A stretch of 64,000 nt of DNA from Thiobacillus sp. (GCA_024235835.1 JACKLQ010000002.1:744001-808000); one strand, 5' to 3'. Counted from the first letter of the stretch, positions 36,300-42,867 are shown. Program-made: numbers and translations. Notes: generated from the letters alone by a model not told the origin.

Positions 36300-36561
36300 A
36301 GATGGCCTTTCCTTTGCGCCAATAACCGGCGCCGATGATCCGAATAACCGAAGCGCGGTAAGTGAACCGCACCGTGAGCACACCGCCATCAACTTCGCCG
36401 AAACAGTAGAACCGCTCTTCGGCCTGGCTGTGTGTCTCGTCCTTGGCAATCACGCGCTGAGGGTCCGCGAAGACGTATTGAGCACTGAAGAAGGAGACGC
36501 CGTGCTTTCCCTGATTCTCGGTGTCCTTGGCAGGGTCCCATTCAAAGCGAGTTTTTACCAT
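36271..36561 (-). CDS. brnT: BrnT-type ribonuclease toxin, cassette gene
   Basis: The 96-residue product from ATG 36561 (GTG at 36567 possible) has the BrnT pattern: TRFEWDPAKDTENQGKHGVS, a VFADPQRV strand, DETHSQAEERFYCFG and a C-terminal RIIGAGYWRKGKAIYE. BrnT is a RelE-fold ribosome-associated or free RNase toxin paired with BrnA. Here it precedes the antitoxin, overlapping by 29 bp. It is diverged from the second brnT at 36902. Confidence 0.85.
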   Translation of the reverse strand: MVKTRFEWDPAKDTENQGKHGVSFFSAQYVFADPQRVIAKDETHSQAEERFYCFGEVDGGVLTVRFTYRASVIRIIGAGYWRKGKAIYERENQIHG

Positions 36562-36614
36562 GGGCACAGAGTAGTACTAGACCATACAAAACGCCATACG
36601 GAGATATGGAAAAT

Positions 36615-36686
36615 CCATAACGTTCATGCTCAGGCGCACACAGCCGGCTTGCCGGCGAAGCATCCGTCTGGAGCGAAAAGTCAGGT
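36615..36686 (-). other. attC recombination site
   Basis: The 72-bp site on the minus strand runs from a left core ACCTGAC (36686-36680, one mismatch from RYYYAAC) to GTTATGG (36621-36615). The right half GCGCCTGAGCATGAACG is nearly the same as in the 36003 site, and the central palindrome GCCGGCAAGCCGGC makes a strong hairpin. The brnA stop codon lies in the left core, typical of cassettes. Confidence 0.7.
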
Positions 36687-36905
36687 CTTGGCTGGCCAGG
36701 CAATCTCTACCTGCCGATGCTGCATAACGCAGTCGCGGAGGTAAAGATTGATCAGGCTCTGGTAAGGAACCCCGGCATCAGCCGCCATGCCTTTGAAGTA
36801 GGCAACAACGTCTTCGGACAGACGCATCGTCACAGGCTTCTTGAGCTTGGATGCGTAGGGGTTCCTGCGCGATTTCATCTTGGAAAGATCGTATTCGGCT
36901 TTCAT
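36681..36905 (-). CDS. brnA: BrnA-type antitoxin, cassette gene
   Basis: The 74-residue product has basic N-terminal sequence (KMKSRRNPYASKLKKP) followed by VTMRLSEDVVAYFKGMAADA and a helix LINLYLRDCV, which fits the BrnA ribbon-helix-helix antitoxin. Its ATG overlaps the stop of brnT by four bases. The stop lies in the attC core. It should bind BrnT and autorepress the promoter at 37196-37223. Confidence 0.88.
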   Translation of the reverse strand: MKAEYDLSKMKSRRNPYASKLKKPVTMRLSEDVVAYFKGMAADAGVPYQSLINLYLRDCVMQHRQVEIAWPAKT

Positions 36906-37189
36906 GGCGTTTCGCTTCCATAAAAAGTACTTTCACGCTTGGTGGCCTTGCGAGCGGAAATGATGCGGATGGTGTTCCCTGCATCCCGTTCGCAGTGACA
37001 AACAAGAAGCAGTCGTGCTCCCGTGCTCATGCCCAGCAACAAGAAGCGCTCTTCGTCACCCGAGTGATCTTCATCGAAGAACTGAACGGCAAACTCGTCA
37101 TAGAAAACGGATTGGGCTTCCTCGAAGGAAACCCCGTGCTTTCTGGCGTTGGCCTCAGCCTTGGTTGCGTCCCACTCGAACTTAATCAT
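36902..37189 (-). CDS. brnT: BrnT-type ribonuclease toxin (intact copy)
   Basis: The 95-residue protein has the full BrnT layout: MIKFEWDATKAEANARKHGV, SFEEAQSVFYDEF, DEDHSGDEERFLLLGMS, LLLVCHCER and the conserved C-terminal RIISARKATKRE. The promoter directly precedes the ATG, with no room for a Shine-Dalgarno leader. A tandem duplication of its first 68 codons and upstream region lies at 37220-37507. Confidence 0.93.
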   Translation of the reverse strand: MIKFEWDATKAEANARKHGVSFEEAQSVFYDEFAVQFFDEDHSGDEERFLLLGMSTGARLLLVCHCERDAGNTIRIISARKATKRESTFYGSETP

Positions 37190-37278
37190 ACATACAGTGT
37201 ATTGAAGAAGTTGAGCATGTCAAGGCTGGCTGCATGCGCAAAAGTCGGCGCAGGCGGGACGGATATAATCGTGGTCTG
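36987..37278. repeat. Tandem duplication unit, copy 1
   Basis: This 292-bp segment recurs at 37305-37596 with a constant offset of 318 bp, no indels and about six mismatches by eye. It includes the first 68 codons of brnT, its promoter and 75 bp upstream. The high identity shows the duplication is recent. Confidence 0.95.
37196..37223 (-). promoter_or_regulatory. Sigma70 promoter of brnTA, probably leaderless
   Basis: On the minus strand TTGACA (37223-37218) is followed after 16 bases by TACACT (37201-37196). The brnT ATG (37189-37187) lies six bases after the -10 box, so transcription should begin at or next to the A of ATG. A second identical promoter lies at 37514-37541 in the duplicated segment. 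Confidence 0.65.
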
Positions 37279-37507
37279 TCCCCTGTTTTGTGTCCCCTGT
37301 TTTGCGTTCGCAGTGACAAACAAGAAGCAGTCGTGCTCCCGTGCTCATGCCCAGCAACAAGAAGCGCTCCTCGTCACCCGAGTGATCTTCATCGAAGAAC
37401 TGAACGGCAAACTCGTCATAGAAAACGGATTGGGCTTCCTCGAAGGAAACCCCGTGCTTTCTGGCGTTGGCCTCAGCCTTGGTTGCGTCCCACTCGAACT
37501 TAATCAT
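37220..37507 (-). CDS. Chimeric BrnT copy with foreign C-terminus
   Basis: The first 68 residues are identical to the intact BrnT at 36902-37189; after CHCER the sequence changes to KTGDTKQGTDHDYIRPACAD and ends at residue 95. The RIISARKAT segment, conserved in active BrnT, is therefore missing. The chimera arises from a tandem duplication whose junction carries a doubled 14-mer. The duplicated promoter (37514-37541) is intact. The product may be an inactive toxin fragment that could still bind BrnA, or may simply be debris. Confidence 0.7.
   Translation of the reverse strand: MIKFEWDATKAEANARKHGVSFEEAQSVFYDEFAVQFFDEDHSGDEERFLLLGMSTGARLLLVCHCERKTGDTKQGTDHDYIRPACADFCACSQP
37277..37304. repeat. 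14-bp direct repeat at the duplication junction
   Basis: TGTCCCCTGTTTTG occurs twice in perfect tandem between the two large repeat copies. Only the first TG belongs to copy 1. It may mark replication slippage or the end-joining event that created the duplication. Confidence 0.85.
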
Positions 37508-37596
37508 ACATACAGTGTATTGAAAAAGTTGAGCGTGTCAAGGCTGGCTGCATGCGCAAAAGTCGGCGCAGGCGGGCCGGCTGTAATCGTGGTCTG
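37305..37596. repeat. Tandem duplication unit, copy 2
   Basis: This is the second copy of the 292-bp unit. It carries the start of the chimeric brnT and a working promoter sequence. A difference within the coding part is synonymous; other differences lie upstream of the promoter. Confidence 0.95.
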
Positions 37597-37653
37597 AACA
37601 CTCAGCCAACAGGCAATCGACTTTAAGGTTGGGCATCTGGAGTCGGGCCACAG

Positions 37654-38166
37654 CTAGTTCTGGGCAAGCAGGTTCACATATGCGCTGAAGCGAAGGGGCG
37701 CAATATCCTCCACCGCACTGGCTTCATCGACTTCTTGCAAGTAGCCGTAAGTCGGCTTCATCGTCCAGCGAAGGTAGCGCCTGGCGCCCGCCAACCCAAT
37801 GTATGAGATTGCCTTGTCATTGGCTTCGCCCTGGCTAGGCTGTGACCACCATATCCTTGTAAGCGATGCGGGTGCGTCGACTACGAAGACTGAGCCAGGC
37901 TGTAGATGGTTTTCCGTTACAGGCGATCCTGGATTGCCCATTCGCTGACCATTTACGATGATGACCGGCTTCCCCCACATACCCACCAGTACCTGCGGCC
38001 GGTAAATGATGAGCCTAATGCTTTCGGCGGGCTGCTGAGGAAAGGGAAATATTGCTTGTCGCTCATTCTGGGTGGATTGAACCTCTGCTGTTGTGGAACA
38101 GCCGGTGAGCGAGATACTCACGGCGGCTAAAAGTAATTTGAGCAAATTCCAAGACTTCATTTTCAT
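37654..38166 (-). CDS. Putative lipoprotein, cassette gene
   Basis: The 170-residue product (ATG 38166, or 38160 in frame) has a lipoprotein signal (LLKLLLAAVSISLTGCST, Cys near 24) followed by a single soluble domain with RLIIYRPQVLVGMWGKPVII, resembling small DUF2846-like lipoproteins with a PEGA-like strand pair. Function is unknown. The cassette begins at GTTGGGC (38191-38185). The attC expected after its stop is collapsed to about 31 bp (37604-37634; GCCCAAC and GTTGGCT). Confidence 0.75.
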   Translation of the reverse strand: MKMKSWNLLKLLLAAVSISLTGCSTTAEVQSTQNERQAIFPFPQQPAESIRLIIYRPQVLVGMWGKPVIIVNGQRMGNPGSPVTENHLQPGSVFVVDAPASLTRIWWSQPSQGEANDKAISYIGLAGARRYLRWTMKPTYGYLQEVDEASAVEDIAPLRFSAYVNLLAQN

Positions 38167-38184
38167 TCGATGTTTTACTCTGAT

Positions 38185-38266
38185 GCCCAACGTTTAGCTT
38201 GAGGGGCGCGTAAACAGGCGGCAAAGCCGGCTGTTGGAGCGTCCCTCTCGAAGCGATTGTTAGAGC
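38185..38266 (-). other. attC recombination site
   Basis: The 82-bp site on the minus strand runs from GCTCTAAC (38266-38259), which contains the stop codon of the upstream gene, to GTTGGGC (38191-38185). The arms include CGCTTCGAGAGGGACGCT and CGCGCCCCTCAAGCTAAACG, which pair imperfectly, with a central AGCCGGCTTTGCCG hairpin. It has the best attC anatomy of the array. Confidence 0.85.
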
Positions 38267-38631
38267 GCATATGCAACGAACTTCAGCATTGTGGATGTAA
38301 AGCGCGCTGCAGTTACTGCACCAGCACAAGCAGCAGTCATGAATGACTCGCCCTGATACATGCCAATTACTCCTGCAACAAGAATACCTATGAGAAACAA
38401 CAGGGCAGCAGTGCTCATGAATCTATCAATCAGCTCGGCCAAAGACAAAGAGCTTTTCTCTGTTTTCCAAATGACAAACGGGAACCCAAGTGCCCCGAGA
38501 AAAAGCACACCGAAAAAAATTAGCATATCGCTGCAACCGGACGCGGTGGATATCCCCAAGAAACCCGCGAGGCCAACAATAACCGGCACACGCCAGAACT
38601 TGAGTATTGGATTGAAAACAGTTGATTCCAT
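38260..38631 (-). CDS. Hypothetical membrane protein, first cassette
   Basis: The 123-residue protein has four hydrophobic segments (VPVIVGLAGFLGIST; MLIFFGVLFLGALGFPFVIW; STAALLFLIGILVAGVIGMY; a final ACAGAVTAARF stretch). No family was recognised. The ATG lies two bases after the GTTAGAGC core at 38640-38633, directly beside attI, and the stop is inside the attC left core. Being first in the array, it is best placed for expression from a promoter in the attI/intI region. Confidence 0.75.
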   Translation of the reverse strand: MESTVFNPILKFWRVPVIVGLAGFLGISTASGCSDMLIFFGVLFLGALGFPFVIWKTEKSSLSLAELIDRFMSTAALLFLIGILVAGVIGMYQGESFMTAACAGAVTAARFTSTMLKFVAYAL

Positions 38632-38632
38632 C

Positions 38633-38745
38633 GCTCTAACGTAAATTCAAAGGCAAAACTGACATATATCGTCAGACATATATGACGTATAACTTGGCAG
38701 TGTCACCATAACCTCCTGTTTTGTAATGTGCTGCTTTGATAACTC
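38633..38745. promoter_or_regulatory. attI and divergent promoter region
   Basis: The interval between intI and the first cassette should hold attI. The crossover core GTTAGAGC on the minus strand is at 38640-38633. Inward lie repeated ACATATAT/GTCAGACATATATGAC elements (38660-38690), which may be integrase or regulator binding sites. GTGACA with TATATG 18 bases later on the minus strand is a possible cassette promoter. Confidence 0.6.
38647..38709 (-). CDS. Short ORF in the attI region (ORF-11-like leader peptide)
   Basis: A 20-codon ORF (MVTLPSYTSYMSDDICQFCL, or 19 codons from the adjacent GTG) has a perfect AGGAGG at 38717-38712, five bases before the GTG. Its stop TGA lies 15 bp before the start of the first cassette gene. 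In class 1 integrons an 11-codon ORF in attI1 with its own Shine-Dalgarno boosts translation of the first cassette; this ORF has the same position and orientation. Function is inferred by analogy. Confidence 0.55.
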   Translation of the reverse strand: MVTLPSYTSYMSDDICQFCL

Positions 38746-39858
38746 ATGGCGCAAGAACTTGGCGAAGGTGGCGCGCAACCCAAGCCCCGTTTGATGGAGC
38801 AGGTGCGTGCGCGTATCCGCACATTGCATTACAGCCTTCGCACAGAGCAATCCTATACCCACTGGATCAAGCGTTTCATCCATTTTCACGGCCTTCGGCA
38901 TCCAGCAGAAATGGGGGGTGCGGAGGTGGAGTCCTTCCTGTCCTCCTTGGCTGTGGAACGCCAAGTTTCCGCCTCCACACAAAAACAGGCATTGTCTGCT
39001 TTGTTGTTTCTTTACCGGGAGGTGTTGCGGGTTGAACTCCCCTGGCTGGATGGCCTGACCCGGGCCAAGCAACGGCAGCGAATCCCTGTGGTTCTAACCA
39101 GGGCCGAGGTTATGCGCGTTTTGGATTTGATGGAGGGTACCCATGGCCTGATGGCGCGGATTATCTATGGGGGCGGTTTGCGACTGATGGAGTGTGTGCG
39201 TCTGCGGGTCAAGGACGTGGATTTCGAGCGCATGGAAATCACCGTGCGGGAAGGCAAGGGGGGCAAGGACAGGGTGACCATGCTGCCCACTGCATTGGTC
39301 GAGCCGCTCAGGGCCCATTTTGTGAAAGTGCGGGCGCTTTTTGATGGCGATCGTGCCCAGAATCTTCCGGGCGTGCAGATGCCCGACGCCCTGTCACGAA
39401 AGTACCCGAATGCTGCCACCAGTTGGCCCTGGTACTGGGTGTTTCCGGCAGGCGAATTGTCCGTGGACCCCAGGAGTGGGGTGCGCCGTCGCCATCACAT
39501 CTATGAGCAGACCCTGCAGCGCGCCATCAAGCGAGCGGTGAGCATGTCGGGCATCAGCAAGCCGGCCAGTACTCATACATTGCGGCATTCCTTCGCTACC
39601 CACCTGTTGCAGTCCGGCTATGACCACGCGTCGAGTGCAATGCCTGCCATTCATGGCGGGCTGAGCGAGGCAAGCGTAAGACTCGGGGGCCGGCAGGCCT
39701 CGCTCTGTATCGTGGGGAGCACCCGGTATTTACGCGGGGTGCTTCACATCCGCACCGTGCAGGAGCTGCTGGGCCATTCCGATGTATCTACCACCATGAT
39801 CTACACCCATGTGCTGAACAAGGGCGGGCGAGGTGTGGTGAGCCCCCTGGATGTCTGA
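38746..39858 (+). CDS. intI: IntI-type integron integrase with a 41-codon internal insertion
   Basis: The 370-residue tyrosine recombinase has the core-binding domain ([20 protein letters not shown]), catalytic Arg146 ([12 protein letters not shown]), the IntI-specific patch near residues 205-220 ([20 protein letters not shown]), [12 protein letters not shown] (His277, Arg280), GHSDVST (His344) and Tyr353 (TTMIYTH). All catalytic residues are present. Between GYD and IRTVQELL, 41 extra residues (about 294-334) are inserted in frame; IntI proteins are normally about 320-340 residues. The stop overlaps yraN by eight bases. Activity is uncertain because of the insertion. Confidence 0.93.
   Translation: MAQELGEGGAQPKPRLMEQVRARIRTLHYSLRTEQSYTHWIKRFIHFHGLRHPAEMGGAEVESFLSSLAVERQVSASTQKQALSALLFLYREVLRVELPWLDGLTRAKQRQRIPVVLTRAEVMRVLDLMEGTHGLMARIIYGGGLRLMECVRLRVKDVDFERMEITVREGKGGKDRVTMLPTALVEPLRAHFVKVRALFDGDRAQNLPGVQMPDALSRKYPNAATSWPWYWVFPAGELSVDPRSGVRRRHHIYEQTLQRAIKRAVSMSGISKPASTHTLRHSFATHLLQSGYDHASSAMPAIHGGLSEASVRLGGRQASLCIVGSTRYLRGVLHIRTVQELLGHSDVSTTMIYTHVLNKGGRGVVSPLDV
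39625..39747 (+). repeat. 123-bp in-frame insertion in intI with inverted repeats
   Basis: The segment interrupts the otherwise conserved [17 protein letters not shown]. It contains three potential hairpins: GCCTGCC / GGCGGGC near 39641-39662, AGCGAGGC / GCCTCGCT (39664-39711 region), and GGGAGCACCC / GGGGTGCTTC near the right end. It begins and ends with CAC and is flanked by a possible AC duplication. Length is a multiple of three with no stop, so the frame survives. It resembles a small palindromic element rather than ordinary coding divergence. Confidence 0.75.
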
Positions 39859-40198
39859 AGTGGCGGCTGGCAAGGGCCAGGCCGCGGAACAGGCGGCAGC
39901 GGATTATCTGGTGTCGCGGGGCCTGCGACTGGTGGCGCGCAACTGGCGCTGCAAGGGTGGGGAGATCGACCTGGTGATGCGGGATGGGCCCACCCTGGTG
40001 TTCGTGGAGGTGCGGGCCCGGGGCGGCATGGGCTTTGGCGGGGCGGCGGCCAGCATCACGGCCGCCAAGCAGGCCCGGGTGATCCTGGCGGCACGGCATT
40101 ACCTGATGGTGAATGGGGTGGACGCCCCCTGCCGCTTCGACGCGGTGCTGGTGCAGGGGGGGAGGCTGGAATGGCTGAAGGGGGCTTTCGAAGCCTAG
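39851..40198 (+). CDS. yraN: YraN family (UPF0102) nuclease-like protein
   Basis: The 115-residue protein matches the UPF0102 pattern: [37 protein letters not shown], then [11 protein letters not shown], an endonuclease-like Glu-Asp-ExR core, and [17 protein letters not shown]. It starts inside the intI stop. In gammaproteobacteria and betaproteobacteria yraN lies beside rsmI and before diaA-dolP; the last two follow here. Biochemical role is not established. Confidence 0.92.
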   Translation: MSEVAAGKGQAAEQAAADYLVSRGLRLVARNWRCKGGEIDLVMRDGPTLVFVEVRARGGMGFGGAAASITAAKQARVILAARHYLMVNGVDAPCRFDAVLVQGGRLEWLKGAFEA

Positions 40199-40234
40199 GG
40201 CTATAATGCCCCCGCATTCCTTCCTGACCCGCCC

Positions 40235-40813
40235 ATGTCCCTCAGCCTTCGCATCCAAGACCAGTTCCAGGCCAGCGTCCAGGCCACGCAGGATGGCATG
40301 GAGTCCCTGGAGGAGCCCATCGAGCAGGCGGTGCAGGTGTTGACCGAGTGCCTCATGGGGGCGGGCAAGATACTGGTCTGCGGCCAGGGGGCTGCGGGCT
40401 TGGCGGCGCGGCACATGGCGGCCATCCTGGCGGACCGTTTCGAGCAGGACCGGCCCGGCCTGGCGGCCATTGCCCTGGAACGGGACGGGGCCGCCATGAT
40501 GGACGACGCGGACCCGGTGCGGGGCCTGGCCCGGCAGGTGGCGGCCCTGGGCCACCCCGGCGATGCCCTGGTGGCTTTGTCCATATTCGGCGAGACGGAT
40601 CTGGTGAAGCATGCGCTGCGCGTGGCCCGGGATCGGGACATGCGGGTGGTGGCGGTCACCGGTGGCGATGGGGGCAGCCTGGCCGAGATGCTGGCGGAAC
40701 AGGACGTGCTGATCTGTGTCCCTACCTCATCCGCCCCCCGGGTCATAGAGACCCAGTTTCTGGTTATCCATTGCCTGTGCGATGGCATCGATTACTTTTT
40801 GTTAGGAGCCTGA
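40235..40813 (+). CDS. diaA: DiaA/GmhA-like SIS-domain protein (diverged)
   Basis: The 192-residue protein aligns along its length with DiaA, the DnaA initiator-associating protein (DRFEQDRPGLAAIALERD; RQVAALGHPGDALVALS; MRVVAVTGGDGGSLAEML; FLVIHCLCDGID). The usual phosphosugar-site motifs are altered: CGNGxS is CGQGAAG and STxGNS is SIFGET. Loss of sugar-phosphate binding is likely, but DiaA does not need catalysis. Position between yraN and dolP supports the call. A TATAAT at 40202-40207 may be its -10 box. Confidence 0.85.
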   Translation: MSLSLRIQDQFQASVQATQDGMESLEEPIEQAVQVLTECLMGAGKILVCGQGAAGLAARHMAAILADRFEQDRPGLAAIALERDGAAMMDDADPVRGLARQVAALGHPGDALVALSIFGETDLVKHALRVARDRDMRVVAVTGGDGGSLAEMLAEQDVLICVPTSSAPRVIETQFLVIHCLCDGIDYFLLGA

Positions 40814-40814
40814 A

Positions 40815-41399
40815 ATGAGCAAGTTGCCCGTGCGTGAATTGATCCTTACCGCCCTGCTGGGCCTGGGGGCTGTCCAGTTGTCCGGCTGCGTGCCCGTGGT
40901 GGCCGTGGGTGCCGGCGCGGGCATCATGATGGCGGAGGATCGCCGCACCTCCGGTACGTATCTCATGGACGAGGAGATCGAGCTCAAGGCGATAGGCCGC
41001 ATCCGCGAGTCCTTCGGCAAGGAGGTGCACGTCAACGTGACCAGCTTCAACCGCCGCGTCATGCTTACCGGCGAAGTGCCCAACGACGAGATCCGCGGCA
41101 AGGTGAGGGAAACCGTGGCGGCGGTGCCCAACGTGCGGGAAGTGATCAACGAGTCCGTCATCGGCGGTACCAGCAGTTTCGGTGCCCGCAGCAACGACGC
41201 CTACCTGACGGCCAAGGTGAAGACCCGCCTGTTCGACGACAAGCGCTTCAACGGCAACCACGTGAAGGTGGTGACCGAGGCCGGCACGACCTTCCTCATG
41301 GGCCTGGTGAAGCGTGACGAGGGTGATGCCGCCGCCGAAGTGGCGGCCCGGACCAAGGGCGTGAACAAGGTGGTCAAGGTGTTCGAATACATGGAGTAA
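40815..41399 (+). CDS. dolP: DolP (YraP)-like lipoprotein with two BON domains
   Basis: The 194-residue product has a lipoprotein signal (LLGLGAVQLSGC, Cys25) and two BON domains: one at about residues 50-115 (IELKAIGRIRESFGKEVHVN; VMLTGEVPNDEIRGKV) and one at about 125-190 (YLTAKVKTRLFDDKRFNGNHV; TTFLMGLVKRDEGDAA). DolP localises to the division site and supports outer-membrane integrity. AGGAG precedes the ATG. It follows diaA by one base. Confidence 0.93.
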   Translation: MSKLPVRELILTALLGLGAVQLSGCVPVVAVGAGAGIMMAEDRRTSGTYLMDEEIELKAIGRIRESFGKEVHVNVTSFNRRVMLTGEVPNDEIRGKVRETVAAVPNVREVINESVIGGTSSFGARSNDAYLTAKVKTRLFDDKRFNGNHVKVVTEAGTTFLMGLVKRDEGDAAAEVAARTKGVNKVVKVFEYME

Positions 41400-41474
41400 G
41401 CCCGCTGGACGCGGCACGGGCCATTGGCGCTTGACCCCGGTGCCGCCAGGCCTAACCTTGCGAGGAGAGAGGAC

Positions 41475-42128
41475 ATGAGTACGAGACGTGGCCTTCTGCT
41501 GGGCGTAGTGGCCTGCCTGTTCTGGGCCGGGGCCCCGGCCGCCGACAAGGAGGTCGGCATCACTCACACCCTGAAGGCGGTGGAGGTGCTCCACAACGGC
41601 AAGAAGGTGCGCATCGAGCGCCACCCGGATACGGACAACATGCTGGATCCGGACTATTCCCTCACCTCACGGCCCTGCCCGCCTTTCTGTATCCAGCCCA
41701 TGGTGCTGGGCCCGGGGGTGGAGACCATCGGCGAGCTGGAGATGCTGGAATACCTGAAGAAGGCTGGCAGGGATGGCAACGTGCTGGTGATCGATTCCCG
41801 GGACGGGGACTGGCCCCAGCGCTCCGGCATCATCCCCGGCGCCGTGCTGTTGCCCTGGCAGGATCTGCACCCGGGCCACACGGATCCGGAAAAGATCGCC
41901 GAGACCATGATGTTCCGCTTTGGCGCTACCCGCCTGGGCAGCGTCTGGAACTTCGAGAACGCCAGGACCCTGGTGCTCTACTGCAACGGCCCCTGGTGCG
42001 GGCAATCTCCCACCAACATCAAGCAATTGCTGTCCATGGGCTACCCTGCCCACAAGCTCAAGTGGTACCGTGGCGGTATGCAGGACTGGAAAGTACTCGG
42101 CCTGACCACCGTCGCACCCAACCAATAA
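41475..42128 (+). CDS. Exported rhodanese-like protein with CNGPWC active loop
   Basis: The ATG at 41475 follows GAGGAGAGAGGAC. The 217-residue protein has a signal peptide ending AGAPAADK, a cysteine pair RPCPPFCIQP (about residues 70-78), and a rhodanese domain (NVLVIDSRDGDWPQRSGIIPGA) with catalytic loop YCNGPWCGQSP near residue 175 and WYRGGMQDWKVLGL. It could bind or transfer persulfide sulfur in the periplasm. The DUF302 gene follows after 40 bp. Confidence 0.88.
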   Translation: MSTRRGLLLGVVACLFWAGAPAADKEVGITHTLKAVEVLHNGKKVRIERHPDTDNMLDPDYSLTSRPCPPFCIQPMVLGPGVETIGELEMLEYLKKAGRDGNVLVIDSRDGDWPQRSGIIPGAVLLPWQDLHPGHTDPEKIAETMMFRFGATRLGSVWNFENARTLVLYCNGPWCGQSPTNIKQLLSMGYPAHKLKWYRGGMQDWKVLGLTTVAPNQ

Positions 42129-42168
42129 CTGAAGTTCGGAAGCACTCTTGAAGAAGGAAAGATAAAGA

Positions 42169-42867
42169 ATGAAACGTTCCCTGATCGCCGCCCTGTCCCT
42201 GACCCTGGCCGTACCCGCCGTCACCGTGGCCCAGCAGGCCGCCCCTGCCGCCAATCCTTACCTCTCCAACGTACCCATTTCCGCCGGTCCCATGGTGCTG
42301 CCCATCAGCCCCGGCGGTCGTGGCGCCCTGCCCTACGAGATGTCCCGCGTCATCCCGCCGGAAGAAAAAGAAAAGCTGATGAAGCAGATGATGCCCATGA
42401 TGAACCTGGTCACGCGCATGGACGTGAAGGACGTCATGAACCTCATGACCATCAAGTACCAGGCCAAGGAGGGCCTGAGCTTCGACGATGTGGTGGAGTC
42501 CATGAAGCTGCGCGCCAACCAGCTCAACTTCAAGATGGTGGGCCACTCCCCCATGTGGAAGGACATCCAGGTTGTACTGGGCGATATGGAAGCACCGCGC
42601 ATGGAGGTGTTCCACTACTGCGACATCGCCGCCGGCCGCGAGGTGTTGAAGTACGCCCCCGAGTCCATCGTCTTCCTGCCCTGCCGCATTGCCGTCATGG
42701 AAGACGCCCACAAGAAGATCTGGGTGCTGACCCTGGACTGGAACACCTCCTGGCTGGATTCCATCTCCGGCAAGATGGGCGCGCCCACCGAGCTGACGAA
42801 GTACGCCACGGACATCCGTGACAAGATGGACAACATCATGCGGGCTGCCGCCGCCGGCGACCTGTAA
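42169..42867 (+). CDS. Exported DUF302-family protein
   Basis: The 232-residue protein has a signal peptide (MKRSLIAALSLTLAVPAVTV, cut near AQQA) and a C-terminal DUF302 pattern: GLSFDDVVESMKLRANQLNF, VFHYCDIAAGREVLKYAPE, IVFLPCRIAVMEDAHKKIWV. DUF302 proteins are frequent in sulfur oxidisers and other chemolithotrophs, without a settled function. A Met-rich stretch (KLMKQMMPMMNLV) lies before it. AAGGAAA precedes the ATG. Confidence 0.82.
   Translation: MKRSLIAALSLTLAVPAVTVAQQAAPAANPYLSNVPISAGPMVLPISPGGRGALPYEMSRVIPPEEKEKLMKQMMPMMNLVTRMDVKDVMNLMTIKYQAKEGLSFDDVVESMKLRANQLNFKMVGHSPMWKDIQVVLGDMEAPRMEVFHYCDIAAGREVLKYAPESIVFLPCRIAVMEDAHKKIWVLTLDWNTSWLDSISGKMGAPTELTKYATDIRDKMDNIMRAAAAGDL

Larger units (their letters stand above)
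33832..39858. mobile_element. Chromosomal integron: intI, attI region and minus-strand cassette array
   Basis: An IntI-type integrase on the plus strand is flanked on its left by a run of small genes all on the minus strand, reading away from intI, as in integron cassette arrays. Three attC sites (36003-36073, 36615-36686, 38185-38266) share a right half of the type GCGCCYCTSAGC...GAACGTTRRG and cassette genes start a few bases after the GTTRRRY core. Cassette contents are typical: toxin-antitoxin modules, lipoproteins and short membrane proteins. The left boundary is uncertain because no attC was found after the GNAT gene. The block sits between rsmI/Ca2+ genes and yraN. Confidence 0.85.

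Noticed and set aside
37000..37600. CRISPR array
   Set aside because: The repeats are two large copies of 292 bp plus one doubled 14-mer, not short regularly spaced repeats.
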